A DNA stretch of 64,000 nucleotides from assembly GCF_000384815.1 (NCBI RefSeq), contig NZ_ARQF01000020.1:310001-374000 (forward strand), read 5' to 3'. Below the pieces are notes generated by a model. That model did not search any database, had not been told where the DNA came from, and saw only the letters and a list, made by a program, of their open reading frames with translations. Below are positions 49,324-57,175 of this stretch, one piece after another. The translations under genes were made by a program, and so were the position numbers. Every line of letters starts with the position of its first letter. The first letter of the stretch is position 1. The DNA comes from Halodesulfovibrio aestuarii DSM 17919 = ATCC 29578 (GTDB lineage Bacteria > Desulfobacterota > Desulfovibrionia > Desulfovibrionales > Desulfovibrionaceae).

Positions 49324-50661
49324 CTATGCTCCTTTAATGACGATGTTGTTGCCAACTTCTACTACAGTACCTGCAATCGAAGCATGAACGGTTGCACCAA
49401 GAGCGCCTTCAGGCACGGCACCGATAAGCTGACCAACAGTTACGGTATCTCCTACTTTCACCTGAGCAACAGAAGGTGCTCCAATGTGCATGCGAAGCGG
49501 GAGGCTAACCTGAGCTGGTTTGTAATCGCCTTCAAAATCAGGATGAATATTCATGTAATCAGCAATGCCGATTTTAGATGCAAGGCGCGGTACTGGAATC
49601 TTACGGTACGGACGCATTGCAGACTGCTCAGAACGGACTTCACGCGGGCCAGTGTACTGAACACCTTTTTCACGGAACTGCCCTTTCAAAGCGCTGTTGA
49701 TACGACGCGGGGAAAGCCCCATTGGACAACTGAAGAGTTCGCAAACACCACATTCACAGCACATAGCTGCCTGCGTGGCTCCCATTGCTACATCCTGCCC
49801 GCCACCGAAGGCACGCATCACTTTGTGAGTTTCAAAGCTGTGTCCTACGAGATAGCGCGGGCACAACTCAGTACACATGCGGCACTGAATACAGGCGGTT
49901 GCAGCACGACGCTGCATGGTGTGAAGGTCGACCGTCGCCTGCTTATGCAGGTAGTGCCCACGAGGAAGTACAATAAGGCCACCACTGGTTTTAGTGATTA
50001 CTTCATTCTCAAAAGCTGCCTGTGAATCACACATACGTCCCATCATCGGGCCGCCAAGAATGTACACAGGGTCTGAGTTGGTTGCACCACCACAGAACTC
50101 GAGGCATTCTTTAAGGCTTGTACCAAGCGGTACACGGATAACAGAAGGTTTGGCGACATCACCGGTGACAGTTAGCACCTTGTGGGTAAGCGGCTTGCCG
50201 TCCATAGCTGCTGCAACTGTGTGCAGAGTACCAACGTTAGCAACTACAGCGCCTACATCTTTAGGCAATCCCAAAGGTGGAATAGTTTTTCCGGTTATTT
50301 CATGAACCAGAATCTGCTCATCACCAGCAGGGTAGAAGTTATCGAGCTGTGCAAGCTCAAGGCCAGTACCCTCAATACCCTTAGCAAAAATTTCTGCAAT
50401 TTCAGTGTATTTGCGCTTTATGCCAATAACACCACGTGTAGCCCCTGTAGCTGTAACAACAGCCTGCATGGCACGAATGATGTCAGAAGCATGGGACTTC
50501 ATGATGTACTGATCTGTATGGAGCAATGGTTCACATTCACAACCATTGGCAATGACCGTATCTACTTGTGTATCGTATTTGACGTGGGCCGGAAAACCGG
50601 CCCCGCCTTCTCCGACAACACCAGCATTCTGGATCGAACGGATAAGTGTTACTTTGTCCAT
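49324..50661 (-). CDS. PduS/RnfC-like flavoprotein of the microcompartment
   Basis: 445 residues: Gly-rich RnfC-type nucleotide/flavin motif NAGVVGEGGAGFPAHVK (12-28), SLBB-like region (about 160-240), and two 4Fe-4S motifs, CIQCRMCTELCP (257-268) and CCECGVCELFSCP (301-313), then a C-terminal barrel-sandwich lobe (VKVGDTVTVGQLIGAVPEG). PduS-type proteins oxidise NADH and pass electrons, here probably to the PduT-like shell pore. It lies between a BMC-H gene and the BMC-T gene in the shell operon. It is not part of a full Rnf complex, since no rnfABDEG are present. Confidence 0.92.
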   Translation of the reverse strand: MDKVTLIRSIQNAGVVGEGGAGFPAHVKYDTQVDTVIANGCECEPLLHTDQYIMKSHASDIIRAMQAVVTATGATRGVIGIKRKYTEIAEIFAKGIEGTGLELAQLDNFYPAGDEQILVHEITGKTIPPLGLPKDVGAVVANVGTLHTVAAAMDGKPLTHKVLTVTGDVAKPSVIRVPLGTSLKECLEFCGGATNSDPVYILGGPMMGRMCDSQAAFENEVITKTSGGLIVLPRGHYLHKQATVDLHTMQRRAATACIQCRMCTELCPRYLVGHSFETHKVMRAFGGGQDVAMGATQAAMCCECGVCELFSCPMGLSPRRINSALKGQFREKGVQYTGPREVRSEQSAMRPYRKIPVPRLASKIGIADYMNIHPDFEGDYKPAQVSLPLRMHIGAPSVAQVKVGDTVTVGQLIGAVPEGALGATVHASIAGTVVEVGNNIVIKGA

Positions 50662-50701
50662 GACATTCTTCTTTGTGCGTTAAGGGCTACAAAGAGCGCG
50701 A

Positions 50702-50974
50702 CTAGCGCTTAAATGGAAAAACGTCTTCCAGATCGCCGTGAGGACGAGGAATTACGTGAACCGCTACAACTTCACCGATACGCTGTGCAGCTGCTGCACC
50801 TGCGTCGGTAGCAGCTTTACAAGCAGCTACGTCACCACGAACGATTGCAGTAACAAGACCAGCACCAATCTGCTTGTAACCAACGAGCTGTACACGTGCA
50901 GCTTTTACCATTGCGTCAGAAGCTTCGATAAGAGCGGTAAGACCTTTAGTTTCGATCATTCCTAATGCGTCCAT
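50702..50974 (-). CDS. Microcompartment shell hexamer protein (BMC-H)
   Basis: 90 residues with a standard BMC domain: [21 protein letters not shown], pore segment [21 protein letters not shown] and [18 protein letters not shown] chose the ATG at 50974 because GGAGG lies five bases before it; the longer frame would begin with a TTG inside that region. It is close to the BMC-H at 48044-48322 across its length and is the first shell gene after phosphotransacetylase. Confidence 0.95.
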   Translation of the reverse strand: MDALGMIETKGLTALIEASDAMVKAARVQLVGYKQIGAGLVTAIVRGDVAACKAATDAGAAAAQRIGEVVAVHVIPRPHGDLEDVFPFKR

Positions 50975-51030
50975 TGTATCCTCCAATTAATTAGTCAGTA
51001 ACTGACGTATGTTTTACTTTGTTTGCCGGG

Positions 51031-52011
51031 CTAGAGGCACTGGCCTACTACAGCAACTTTATAAATATCATCTGCACTACAGCCACGGGAAAGGTCATGC
51101 CAACCAGCAGCAAACCCCTGCAAAAGCGGCCCTAATGCGGTGTACCCACCAAGCCGCTGTGCAAGCTTGTATGCAATGTTTCCAGCTTCAAGAGATGGAA
51201 ATACCAATACGTTTGCCTCACCCTTAACAGGACTGTCAGGAGCCTTGGATGCTGCAACACTTGGTACAATCGCAGCATCAAGCTGCAATTCGCCATCAAT
51301 AAGAAGATCAGATTCACGTTCACGGACATTTGCCAAAGCTTCCTGAACAAGAGTTACGCGATCATGCTTTGCGCTACCTTTGGTAGAGAAAGACAACATA
51401 GCAACTCTAGGTTCTTCACTAAGAAGTTTTCGGGCTTTATCCGCAGAAGCAATGGCAATATCTGCAAGTGTAGCTGCATTAGGAGCAGGTACAACACCAC
51501 AGTCCGCGAATATGTAGTCCTTACCGCCTTCAGGCGCGATCATGAAAAAGAAACTAGAAACAGTTTTAAGACCTTTCTGTTTAGGCAAAATATGCAACCC
51601 TGCACGAATAACATCCCCGGTAGAGGAGAGGTTACCGGCAACACCCAGCTGTGCTTCATCGCGACGAACCAGCATCGCAGCACCAGCAAGAGGACAACGC
51701 ATGGCTTTAACAGCAGCATCCATTGTCACTGGTTTGCCTTTCTTTTCGCGCATTGCGAAAAATTCGGTTGCATTTTTTTCAAGCAATGTAGGACTGGTGT
51801 GATCCACTACGGTAATACCTGTAGTGCGGATTTTTGCTTCACGCATCTTATTACGCACTGCAAAAGGAGACTGAACAAGTACAGGCTCACAAAGTCCGTC
51901 TGCCTTCAGGCGGGTGACTGCTTCGAGTACTCGTTCATCAAGACAATCCGGAAACACAACAGTCTTTGGATTCTGTCTACATGCTTCTTTACAACGTTCC
52001 AGAATACTCAC
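51031..52011 (-). CDS. pta: Phosphate acetyltransferase (Pta, PTA_PTB family)
   Basis: 326 residues. It converts acyl-CoA and phosphate to acyl phosphate and CoA, recycling CoA for the aldehyde dehydrogenase. The family start [30 protein letters not shown] is followed by [56 protein letters not shown] and [21 protein letters not shown]. The frame opens earlier (to a TTG at 52047), overlapping the upstream gene, but GTG at 52011 has GGAG six bases upstream and starts like other Pta proteins. This is a Pta of the EutD type rather than PduL. No encapsulation peptide is obvious at its ends. Confidence 0.92.
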   Translation of the reverse strand: MSILERCKEACRQNPKTVVFPDCLDERVLEAVTRLKADGLCEPVLVQSPFAVRNKMREAKIRTTGITVVDHTSPTLLEKNATEFFAMREKKGKPVTMDAAVKAMRCPLAGAAMLVRRDEAQLGVAGNLSSTGDVIRAGLHILPKQKGLKTVSSFFFMIAPEGGKDYIFADCGVVPAPNAATLADIAIASADKARKLLSEEPRVAMLSFSTKGSAKHDRVTLVQEALANVRERESDLLIDGELQLDAAIVPSVAASKAPDSPVKGEANVLVFPSLEAGNIAYKLAQRLGGYTALGPLLQGFAAGWHDLSRGCSADDIYKVAVVGQCL

Positions 52012-52025
52012 ATCAATCTCCGCGA

Positions 52026-52814
52026 TTACTGGATGTTGTTTACGCAAGCGATGCGTACAGAAGAAGGGGTACTGTATGTAATATCAATACCTTCAGGGAA
52101 GTACATCATGTCGCCAGCCTTACCGATTTTGGTTTCACTGCCGATAGTAAGATGCAATTCACCATCAAGGATGATGCCAATCTCAGGAGATTCTACAGTA
52201 CGGGTAAAGGAAGCACGTTCCCATTCCATGTAACCAGCCGCAAGCTTAGCATCATCACATACGCCAATAGCGTCTGCGATAAACACCTGCTCATCGAGTG
52301 GAACTGGACTGGAACCCTGCTTTTGCAAACGCTGCCCATCAATAAAGCAAACACCGTTGCTGCAAGTTGCATCCTCTACAACAGTGGCAGCTGCAGGATC
52401 ACTAGTTGCGCATGCTGTTTCGCCAAGCTTTGCGGAAACAACACGACGAACAATAGCTTCAAGTACATCACTACTTGTTCCTGCCGGAAGCTTATCTCGA
52501 AGCAGCGTACAAACCTGCAGCGCTACGTCAGCTGCTTCAGAGCACTCTGGTGCTGGTGCAGCTGACGCTGCAGGAGCAACCGGAGCTTCGGCTTGTACAG
52601 GCACTGCAGCACATGCTTCAGAAGCAGGAGCACTGCAAACCTGTGCAGACGCAGCATCTTCAAGAGAAGATTCAATGAAAGTTACTCCCAGTTCCTCAGC
52701 TTTATCCTGAGCCTGTGGAGTAATAATGCATTCACAAAGAGTAAGTCTAAGGGTCTTAGTGCCATTATCAATTGCTTTGTGAACATCAGCCTCGGTGACT
52801 ATCCGTTTTCCCAT
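52026..52814 (-). CDS. eutQ: EutQ-like cupin protein, possible acetate kinase of the compartment
   Basis: 262 residues in three parts: an N-terminal segment common to EutQ and related proteins ([32 protein letters not shown]), a long Ala/Pro/Glu-rich linker (55-95) and a helical piece ([16 protein letters not shown]) resembling an encapsulation peptide, then a cupin (about 165-260; [27 protein letters not shown]). EutQ of Salmonella has acetate kinase activity, which would turn acyl phosphate into ATP and complete the pathway; no classical ackA is present. It is the first gene of the shell operon, with a GGAGG ribosome binding site. The internal amphipathic helix is unusual in position. Confidence 0.82.
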   Translation of the reverse strand: MGKRIVTEADVHKAIDNGTKTLRLTLCECIITPQAQDKAEELGVTFIESSLEDAASAQVCSAPASEACAAVPVQAEAPVAPAASAAPAPECSEAADVALQVCTLLRDKLPAGTSSDVLEAIVRRVVSAKLGETACATSDPAAATVVEDATCSNGVCFIDGQRLQKQGSSPVPLDEQVFIADAIGVCDDAKLAAGYMEWERASFTRTVESPEIGIILDGELHLTIGSETKIGKAGDMMYFPEGIDITYSTPSSVRIACVNNIQ

Positions 52815-52942
52815 GCAGTACCTCCAGTGTTGGCTGTTCGTGTATGGGGCTTTCAGTCATTCGCTCAGGTTTTTCCAGGCTAAGAAAACCTGCGCTTACA
52901 TATATAGAGACCTGCAAAATGAAAGCAGGCACTACGCTCTCT

Positions 52943-52958
52943 TGCAACAACTGTGCAC
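52943..52958 (-). promoter_or_regulatory. Sigma-54-like promoter of the microcompartment operon
   Basis: Minus strand GTGCACAGTTGTTGCA: a perfect TTGCA -12 box, and TG rather than GG at -24 with ten bases between. The predicted start near 52932 gives a leader of about 120 bases to eutQ. Confidence 0.5.
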
Positions 52959-53191
52959 AAAGAAACGCACGTCTCTACATAGTGTTAAACGGCATTTAAT
53001 TACCGTGGCTGGTTAAAAATAAAGTGTTGTTTTCTGCATGTTGGAAGAGAATATACAAAGAAAAATAGTCAGGCAGAGTTTATTGTGATTTTTCGCACAA
53101 ACTAAAAGCAAAACAAATTTATTTTATTTGACTTCGCACAAGATGCAAAAGCGCAGCATCTTACTATAAATATTAATGATTACTATTAGTT

Positions 53192-53202
53192 TGATTAAAT
53201 CA
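53192..53202. promoter_or_regulatory. Palindrome TGATTAAATCA
   Basis: Perfect 11-base palindrome (centre A) in the divergent region, about 235 bp upstream of the shell-operon promoter. It shares TGATTA with the palindrome at 53418. Confidence 0.4.
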
Positions 53203-53417
53203 TTCAATTTCATACAGTTAGATTGTTCAATTTAACTAACCATTAGCAACAATCCAACTTACGCTGCACAGTTGCAACATAGCTCTATTTCGCGCAAGGC
53301 ATTGCATTCCGTACAATTAAATTATTGTCTCCCACCAATGCTGCATGAACGCATCAATTTTTAACCAAAAGAAAAGCTGCACCACATCGCTAGTCAGGTG
53401 TTTTTTCATGAAAAACT

Positions 53418-53433
53418 TTGATTAACTAATCAA
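53418..53433. promoter_or_regulatory. Palindrome TTGATTA-AC-TAATCAA, probable activator site
   Basis: Perfect seven-base arms around a two-base centre, 125-140 bp upstream of the strong sigma-54 promoter of the amidohydrolase gene, the typical enhancer distance. Confidence 0.5.
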
Positions 53434-53556
53434 TCTGCTTTGCGGAATAATTGTCGCTTTATCAATGATTCATCTGGTTACTCCCTCGCATTCAAGCATT
53501 TTCACCGTTGAGAATGCGCTTAAATATTCTTTTCACAAAGCCGCGCACACCCATTC

Positions 53557-53572
53557 TGGCATTCTACTTGCT
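53557..53572 (+). promoter_or_regulatory. Sigma-54 promoter of the amidohydrolase-fold gene
   Basis: TGGCATTCTACTTGCT: GG at -24 and GC at -12 exactly ten bases apart, with a TTGC box; one mismatch in the -24 box. Start near 53583, about 95 bases before the ATG. Confidence 0.75.
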
Positions 53573-53677
53573 GTTGCACTGTCGGCAGTATGTTACATTC
53601 TACCAATTATTTAATAACGCCATGAAGCATACTACGTATGCATCTGGCGATGGATGAAAACCCATAGGGGATTTGCA

Positions 53678-54595
53678 ATGAACGTGATTGACTTCCGTTT
53701 CCGTCCAAACACCGCGGAAACTCTGAGCGGAATCCAGAACAGCTCTATGTTCAAAGGTCTCTGCCAGCACATCGACTTTTCAAAAATGAAAGCTCAGACC
53801 GTAGCTGAGTGTGTTCAGGATCTTACTGCTAACAACGTTGTGCGCGCTGTTATCACTGGTCGTGACTGTGAAACCACCTACGGCTCCAAAGCTAACAACC
53901 AGAGTGTTATTGACTTTGTTCAGGCTCATCCAGAGAAGTTTATCGGCTTCTTCGGTATGGATCCACACAAAGGCATGCAGGGCATCCGTGACTTGAACCA
54001 CGCGGTTCAGACTTTCGGCCTTCGCGGTGCAGCTGTTGACCCGTACCTTGCTCAGCTCTACCCTAACGATGCTAAGTACTACCCAATTTATGCAAAATGT
54101 TGTGAACTCGAAATTCCTCTCGTATTCACAACTGGTCCTGCTACCCTCGTTCCTGCAGCGGTAGTTGACCACGTTGCACCTCGTTACATCGACTTTGTTG
54201 CTCGCGACTTCCCTGAGCTCAAAATCGTAATCAGTCACGGTGGCTACCCATGGGTTAACGAAGCGATCATTGTTGCTGAACGTAACAAAAACGTATTCAT
54301 CGAAATTTCTGAATACGAACGTTCCCCAATGTCTGAAGCATACATTCAGGCTGCAAACACAATGATTTCTGACAAGTTGCTTTATGCTTCTGCTCACCCA
54401 TTCATTGATTTCCGTCAGGCACTTCAGACCTACAGTGAACTTCCATTCACTCCTGAAGTTCGCCAGAAAGTAATGCACGACAACGCTGCTAAATTGCTTG
54501 GTCTCGAAACTGCTCCTGCAGTTGCTCCAAGTGCAGCATCTGCTGACCTCGTAAGAGATATCGTTTCCGAAGTTCTCGCACGACTCGGCAAATAG
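53678..54595 (+). CDS. Amidohydrolase-fold (COG2159) protein with C-terminal encapsulation peptide and missing metal ligands
   Basis: 305 residues of the amidohydrolase-2/ACMSD type TIM barrel: IDFRFRP at 4-10, HPEKFIGFFGMDP, YYPIYAKCCELEIPLVF, LKIVISHGGYPWVNEA, LLYASAHPF, HDNAAKLLGL. The expected metal ligands are largely lost: HxH is R7-x-R9, the strand-5 His is Thr151/152, and the Asp of GSDxP is Ala239; only His187 remains. After an Ala/Pro linker the last 16 residues (LVRDIVSEVLARLGK) form an amphipathic helix nearly identical to the lumen peptide of the aldehyde dehydrogenase. GGGG lies seven bases before the chosen ATG; an upstream in-frame ATG at 53654 lacks one. It could be a metal-independent enzyme, a pseudoenzyme or a scaffold. 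Its reaction is unknown. Confidence 0.85.
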   Translation: MNVIDFRFRPNTAETLSGIQNSSMFKGLCQHIDFSKMKAQTVAECVQDLTANNVVRAVITGRDCETTYGSKANNQSVIDFVQAHPEKFIGFFGMDPHKGMQGIRDLNHAVQTFGLRGAAVDPYLAQLYPNDAKYYPIYAKCCELEIPLVFTTGPATLVPAAVVDHVAPRYIDFVARDFPELKIVISHGGYPWVNEAIIVAERNKNVFIEISEYERSPMSEAYIQAANTMISDKLLYASAHPFIDFRQALQTYSELPFTPEVRQKVMHDNAAKLLGLETAPAVAPSAASADLVRDIVSEVLARLGK

Positions 54596-54620
54596 TCGTA
54601 CAACGTACATTGCTTCCATA

Positions 54621-54659
54621 TTTCCAGTCTGTGCACACCCTGTGTGCACAGACTGGAAA
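54621..54659 (+). repeat. Long perfect hairpin just after the amidohydrolase stop
   Basis: TTTCCAGTCTGTGCACA / TGTGCACAGACTGGAAA, 17-base arms with a CCCTG loop, no T run. It may protect the mRNA 3' end or stop transcription inefficiently. Confidence 0.6.
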
Positions 54660-54904
54660 GTACGCTACAGCCGCACACCACATTTTTTTTAACCGGAGAG
54701 TTGGCCAGCTCCTCCTTTGATCATGCCTCTAAGGCTGTTCACCTGCTCCGGTTACATTACGGAACACTCCATTCCGAACCCTGCTGAGGTGACATAAGCG
54801 CAGGTACCACGCACGGCTATTAAGATTCTCCCCGCTTCTTCTAGCCAACATTGTCCCCTCTTCTTTCAAGCCTTGTCTGGGCACGGGAACACACTCCCTG
54901 CAAA

Positions 54905-54943
54905 TGCCCTGATTTCCCTTGCCAGGAAATCAGGGCATTTTGT
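54905..54943 (+). terminator. Terminator downstream of the amidohydrolase gene
   Basis: TGCCCTGATTTCC / GGAAATCAGGGCA with a 7-base loop, then TTTTGTT; it is 310 bases after the stop codon, implying a long 3' untranslated region or a lost or short gene between. Confidence 0.8.
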
Positions 54944-55036
54944 TATTCAACAAAGTTAATTCATACCTCTGCGCATACCTCACACCAGACTGCATGTAAT
55001 CCAGCAGACTGACATTAATATTAATAAGCACAAAAA

Positions 55037-55066
55037 AAAGCACCTGACAGGAACTGCCAAGTGCTT
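55037..55066 (-). terminator. Terminator of the alcohol dehydrogenase gene
   Basis: AAAGCACCTGACAG / CTGCCAAGTGCTTT (two G-U pairs), followed by a T run on the minus strand, about 25 bases after the stop. Confidence 0.8.
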
Positions 55067-55090
55067 TGCTATTCAATATCTATCTAACAG

Positions 55091-56278
55091 CTATAAAATT
55101 TTACGGTAGATTGCGATGATGTCTTCTTTACGCATACCGCGAGGGTTTGTAGCTGCACAAGCATCTTTCATTGCGCTTTCTGCCATAACTTCGAAGTCTT
55201 CAGGATTCACAGTTTTGCCGTATTTTTTGGCGAGCAGTGTAAGGCTGGCTGGAATACCAACGTCCTGCATGAGGTCGCGTATTGCCTGAATTACATTACT
55301 TGCAGCTTCGCGCTGAGTACGTGCAGAACCTTGCACCCCAAAAAATTCTGCCATTTCTGCAAAGCGATCCATAGCTGCAAGCATGTTAAATTCACATACA
55401 TGCGGCAAGAGAATTGCGTTACATTCACCATGAGGCAGGTTCAGGTAACCACCAAGCTGGTGCGCCATCGCATGGACGTATCCAAGGCCAGCGTTATTGA
55501 AGGCCATGCCTGCCTGATACTGTGCATAGCACATTGCTTCACGAGCTTCGAGGTTGCGACCGTTGCCTACTGCACGGCGCAAGTACTTAGAAATAAGCTT
55601 AATAGCTTTTTCAGCGTTTGCATCAGTCATATGAGTTGCACCGGTAGAAACGTAAGCTTCCACTGCATGTGTGAGCGCATCAAGACCTGTCGCAGCAGTA
55701 AGACTTGGCGGCATGCCCATCATCAACTCCGGATCATCCAAGGCAATACCGGGAGTCACGCGCCAATCAACAAGAGCCATTTTAACTTTACGAGCAGTAT
55801 CAGTAATGATGCAAAAACGAGTCATTTCAGATGCAGTGCCTGCGGTTGTGTTGACTGCAAGGAATGGTGGCATAGCCACGCGCGCCTTATTTACACCTTC
55901 ATACTGATGAATTGTCCCACCGTTAGTTGCCACGATCCCGATACCTTTACCACAATCATGAGCGCTGCCGCCACCGAGAGTAATAATACAGTCACAACCA
56001 TTAGCGACGTACTGTGCAAGCCCATCACTGACGTTTTTATCAGTCGGGTTAGGCACAGTCTCATCATAAACTGCGCACTGCATGCCGGCAGCCTGCATAA
56101 GCTGTACGATAGAAGCGGTAACTCCAAGCTGTGTCATTCCTTTATCTGTTACGAGCAAAGGCTTGGAACCTCCTAGAGACGCAAGTCTTGCTGGGATCTC
56201 TTTAACTGCGCCAGAACCGATAACTGTAACTGGCGGCATATAAAACTCGACAGGTGTGGCTGTCTGCTGAAAGCTCAT
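55091..56278 (-). CDS. Iron-containing alcohol dehydrogenase
   Basis: 395 residues of the group III Fe-ADH family. NAD-binding region with GGGSAHDCGKGIG (about 100-112), VNTTAGTASEMTRFCIIT, and metal ligands in DALTHAVEAYVS, HAMAHQLGGYLNLPHGECNAI. It interconverts an aldehyde and an alcohol with NAD(H), so it could recycle NAD+ for the aldehyde dehydrogenase or bring an alcohol into the pathway. It is a separate single-gene unit with its own terminator, facing the amidohydrolase gene. I see no clear encapsulation peptide at its ends, so it may act outside the shell. AAGGA ribosome binding site. Confidence 0.92.
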   Translation of the reverse strand: MSFQQTATPVEFYMPPVTVIGSGAVKEIPARLASLGGSKPLLVTDKGMTQLGVTASIVQLMQAAGMQCAVYDETVPNPTDKNVSDGLAQYVANGCDCIITLGGGSAHDCGKGIGIVATNGGTIHQYEGVNKARVAMPPFLAVNTTAGTASEMTRFCIITDTARKVKMALVDWRVTPGIALDDPELMMGMPPSLTAATGLDALTHAVEAYVSTGATHMTDANAEKAIKLISKYLRRAVGNGRNLEAREAMCYAQYQAGMAFNNAGLGYVHAMAHQLGGYLNLPHGECNAILLPHVCEFNMLAAMDRFAEMAEFFGVQGSARTQREAASNVIQAIRDLMQDVGIPASLTLLAKKYGKTVNPEDFEVMAESAMKDACAATNPRGMRKEDIIAIYRKIL

Positions 56279-57175
56279 CTCAAATCCTTCCGGTGATGAA
56301 AGTTGCTGTTTGCACCAAATAAAATTCAGTAAACCCTAAAAAACTTTTTATTGCTTTGCCAGAACGAGCCACTACCCCAGTGACTCATCACGCTCTTCAT
56401 TCCGTTTGTTCCAGCAAGCTAAAAACAGCGATCACGCTGCATGCTTGTAATTTTGTCCGGCCAAGAGACCTTGTTCAAAATTTAACAAGCATCTTTATTA
56501 AGCAATAAATGTGCAAACAACCAACCATCGGATATGCCAATAAGTATTCGTCAGAACATAAAACATTTTACACATTGATATCAAACCCTTAGTGTGCTCA
56601 AAAAATAATATTTTTTTTCCTCCCTTCATTCTGGCACTGTGTACGTAAACAACACACTAACTTATCGGGGAATTACTTCTTCTCTATTCCCTTGTGAAAC
56701 CGTTATCTCCGCCTCATTTATGCAACATGCAACACATGAGTTGCAATTATGCACCAACCTGTCTCATAAAAAGGCTCTCTGGTTCGCATCACTTTATCAC
56801 CCTTATTTGTTATCTTTAAAAAAAAACGGTTACCGTACCTGGTTATCAAATTTTCTTCAAAAGAAGAGACAGCTTGTGCAATATCGCAACTATCAAAATA
56901 TCAGCTCTATACGTGAAAAACTAAATACCCCAGACATGGTAGAGAGTCCTGCTCCAGTATTATCTCAAATCCACAACTCGATTTTGACAATATGATAATT
57001 TAAATTCCGGCATGTTATGCTTACTGTCTAAATAATTTGACATAGATGATTTGACCAACTAATTTTGTTAAAATTTTTATCAAATCAGCGGTGCTAACTC
57101 ACTTATGCTGAGCTAGCACTTCGTTCTTCTTATGGCATAAGAGAATTCTATCCCAGCTACGGACAATCATACAAA
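56279..57175. other. AT-rich intergenic region upstream of the O-antigen ligase gene
   Basis: About 900 bp. It contains the leader of the alcohol dehydrogenase gene, an inverted repeat CTTGTTCAAAATTTAACAAG (56470-56489), a plus-strand 118-codon frame (GTG at 56639 to 56995) that has no recognisable homology and no ribosome binding site, and a promoter at 57037. I do not support the frame as a gene. Confidence 0.5.
57037..57065 (+). promoter_or_regulatory. Sigma-70-type promoter of the wzy-like/glycosyltransferase operon
   Basis: TTGACA, 17-base spacer, TAATTT, about 110 bases before the start codon. Confidence 0.55.

Larger units (their letters stand above)
52815..53677. other. Divergent control region between the shell operon and the amidohydrolase gene
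   Basis: About 860 bp, very AT-rich in the middle, without a gene. It carries sigma-54-type promoters at both ends and palindromes TGATTAAATCA (53192-53202) and TTGATTAACTAATCAA (53418-53433), listed separately. Confidence 0.6.
54596..55090. other. Convergent region between the amidohydrolase and alcohol dehydrogenase genes
   Basis: No gene seen. It holds a 17-base-pair hairpin without T run (54621), a plus-strand terminator (54905) and a minus-strand terminator (55037), separated by about 250 bp of unassigned sequence. Confidence 0.55.

Noticed and set aside
49384-52565. Several 200-290 codon plus-strand frames opposite the PduS-like, Pta and EutQ-like genes
   Set aside because: Antisense shadows of recognised genes, with no motif or ribosome binding site.
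45455-56278. Ethanolamine or propanediol utilisation locus
   Set aside because: No eutBC, pduCDE or cobalamin genes; shared parts are only the core metabolosome proteins.
45455-56278. Glycyl radical enzyme (choline, isethionate or propanediol) compartment
   Set aside because: No glycyl radical enzyme, RVxG motif protein or radical SAM activase in the window; it could still be encoded elsewhere.
56639-56995. 118-codon plus-strand frame before the ligase gene
   Set aside because: GTG start without ribosome binding site and no recognisable features; kept only as a note in the intergenic entry.
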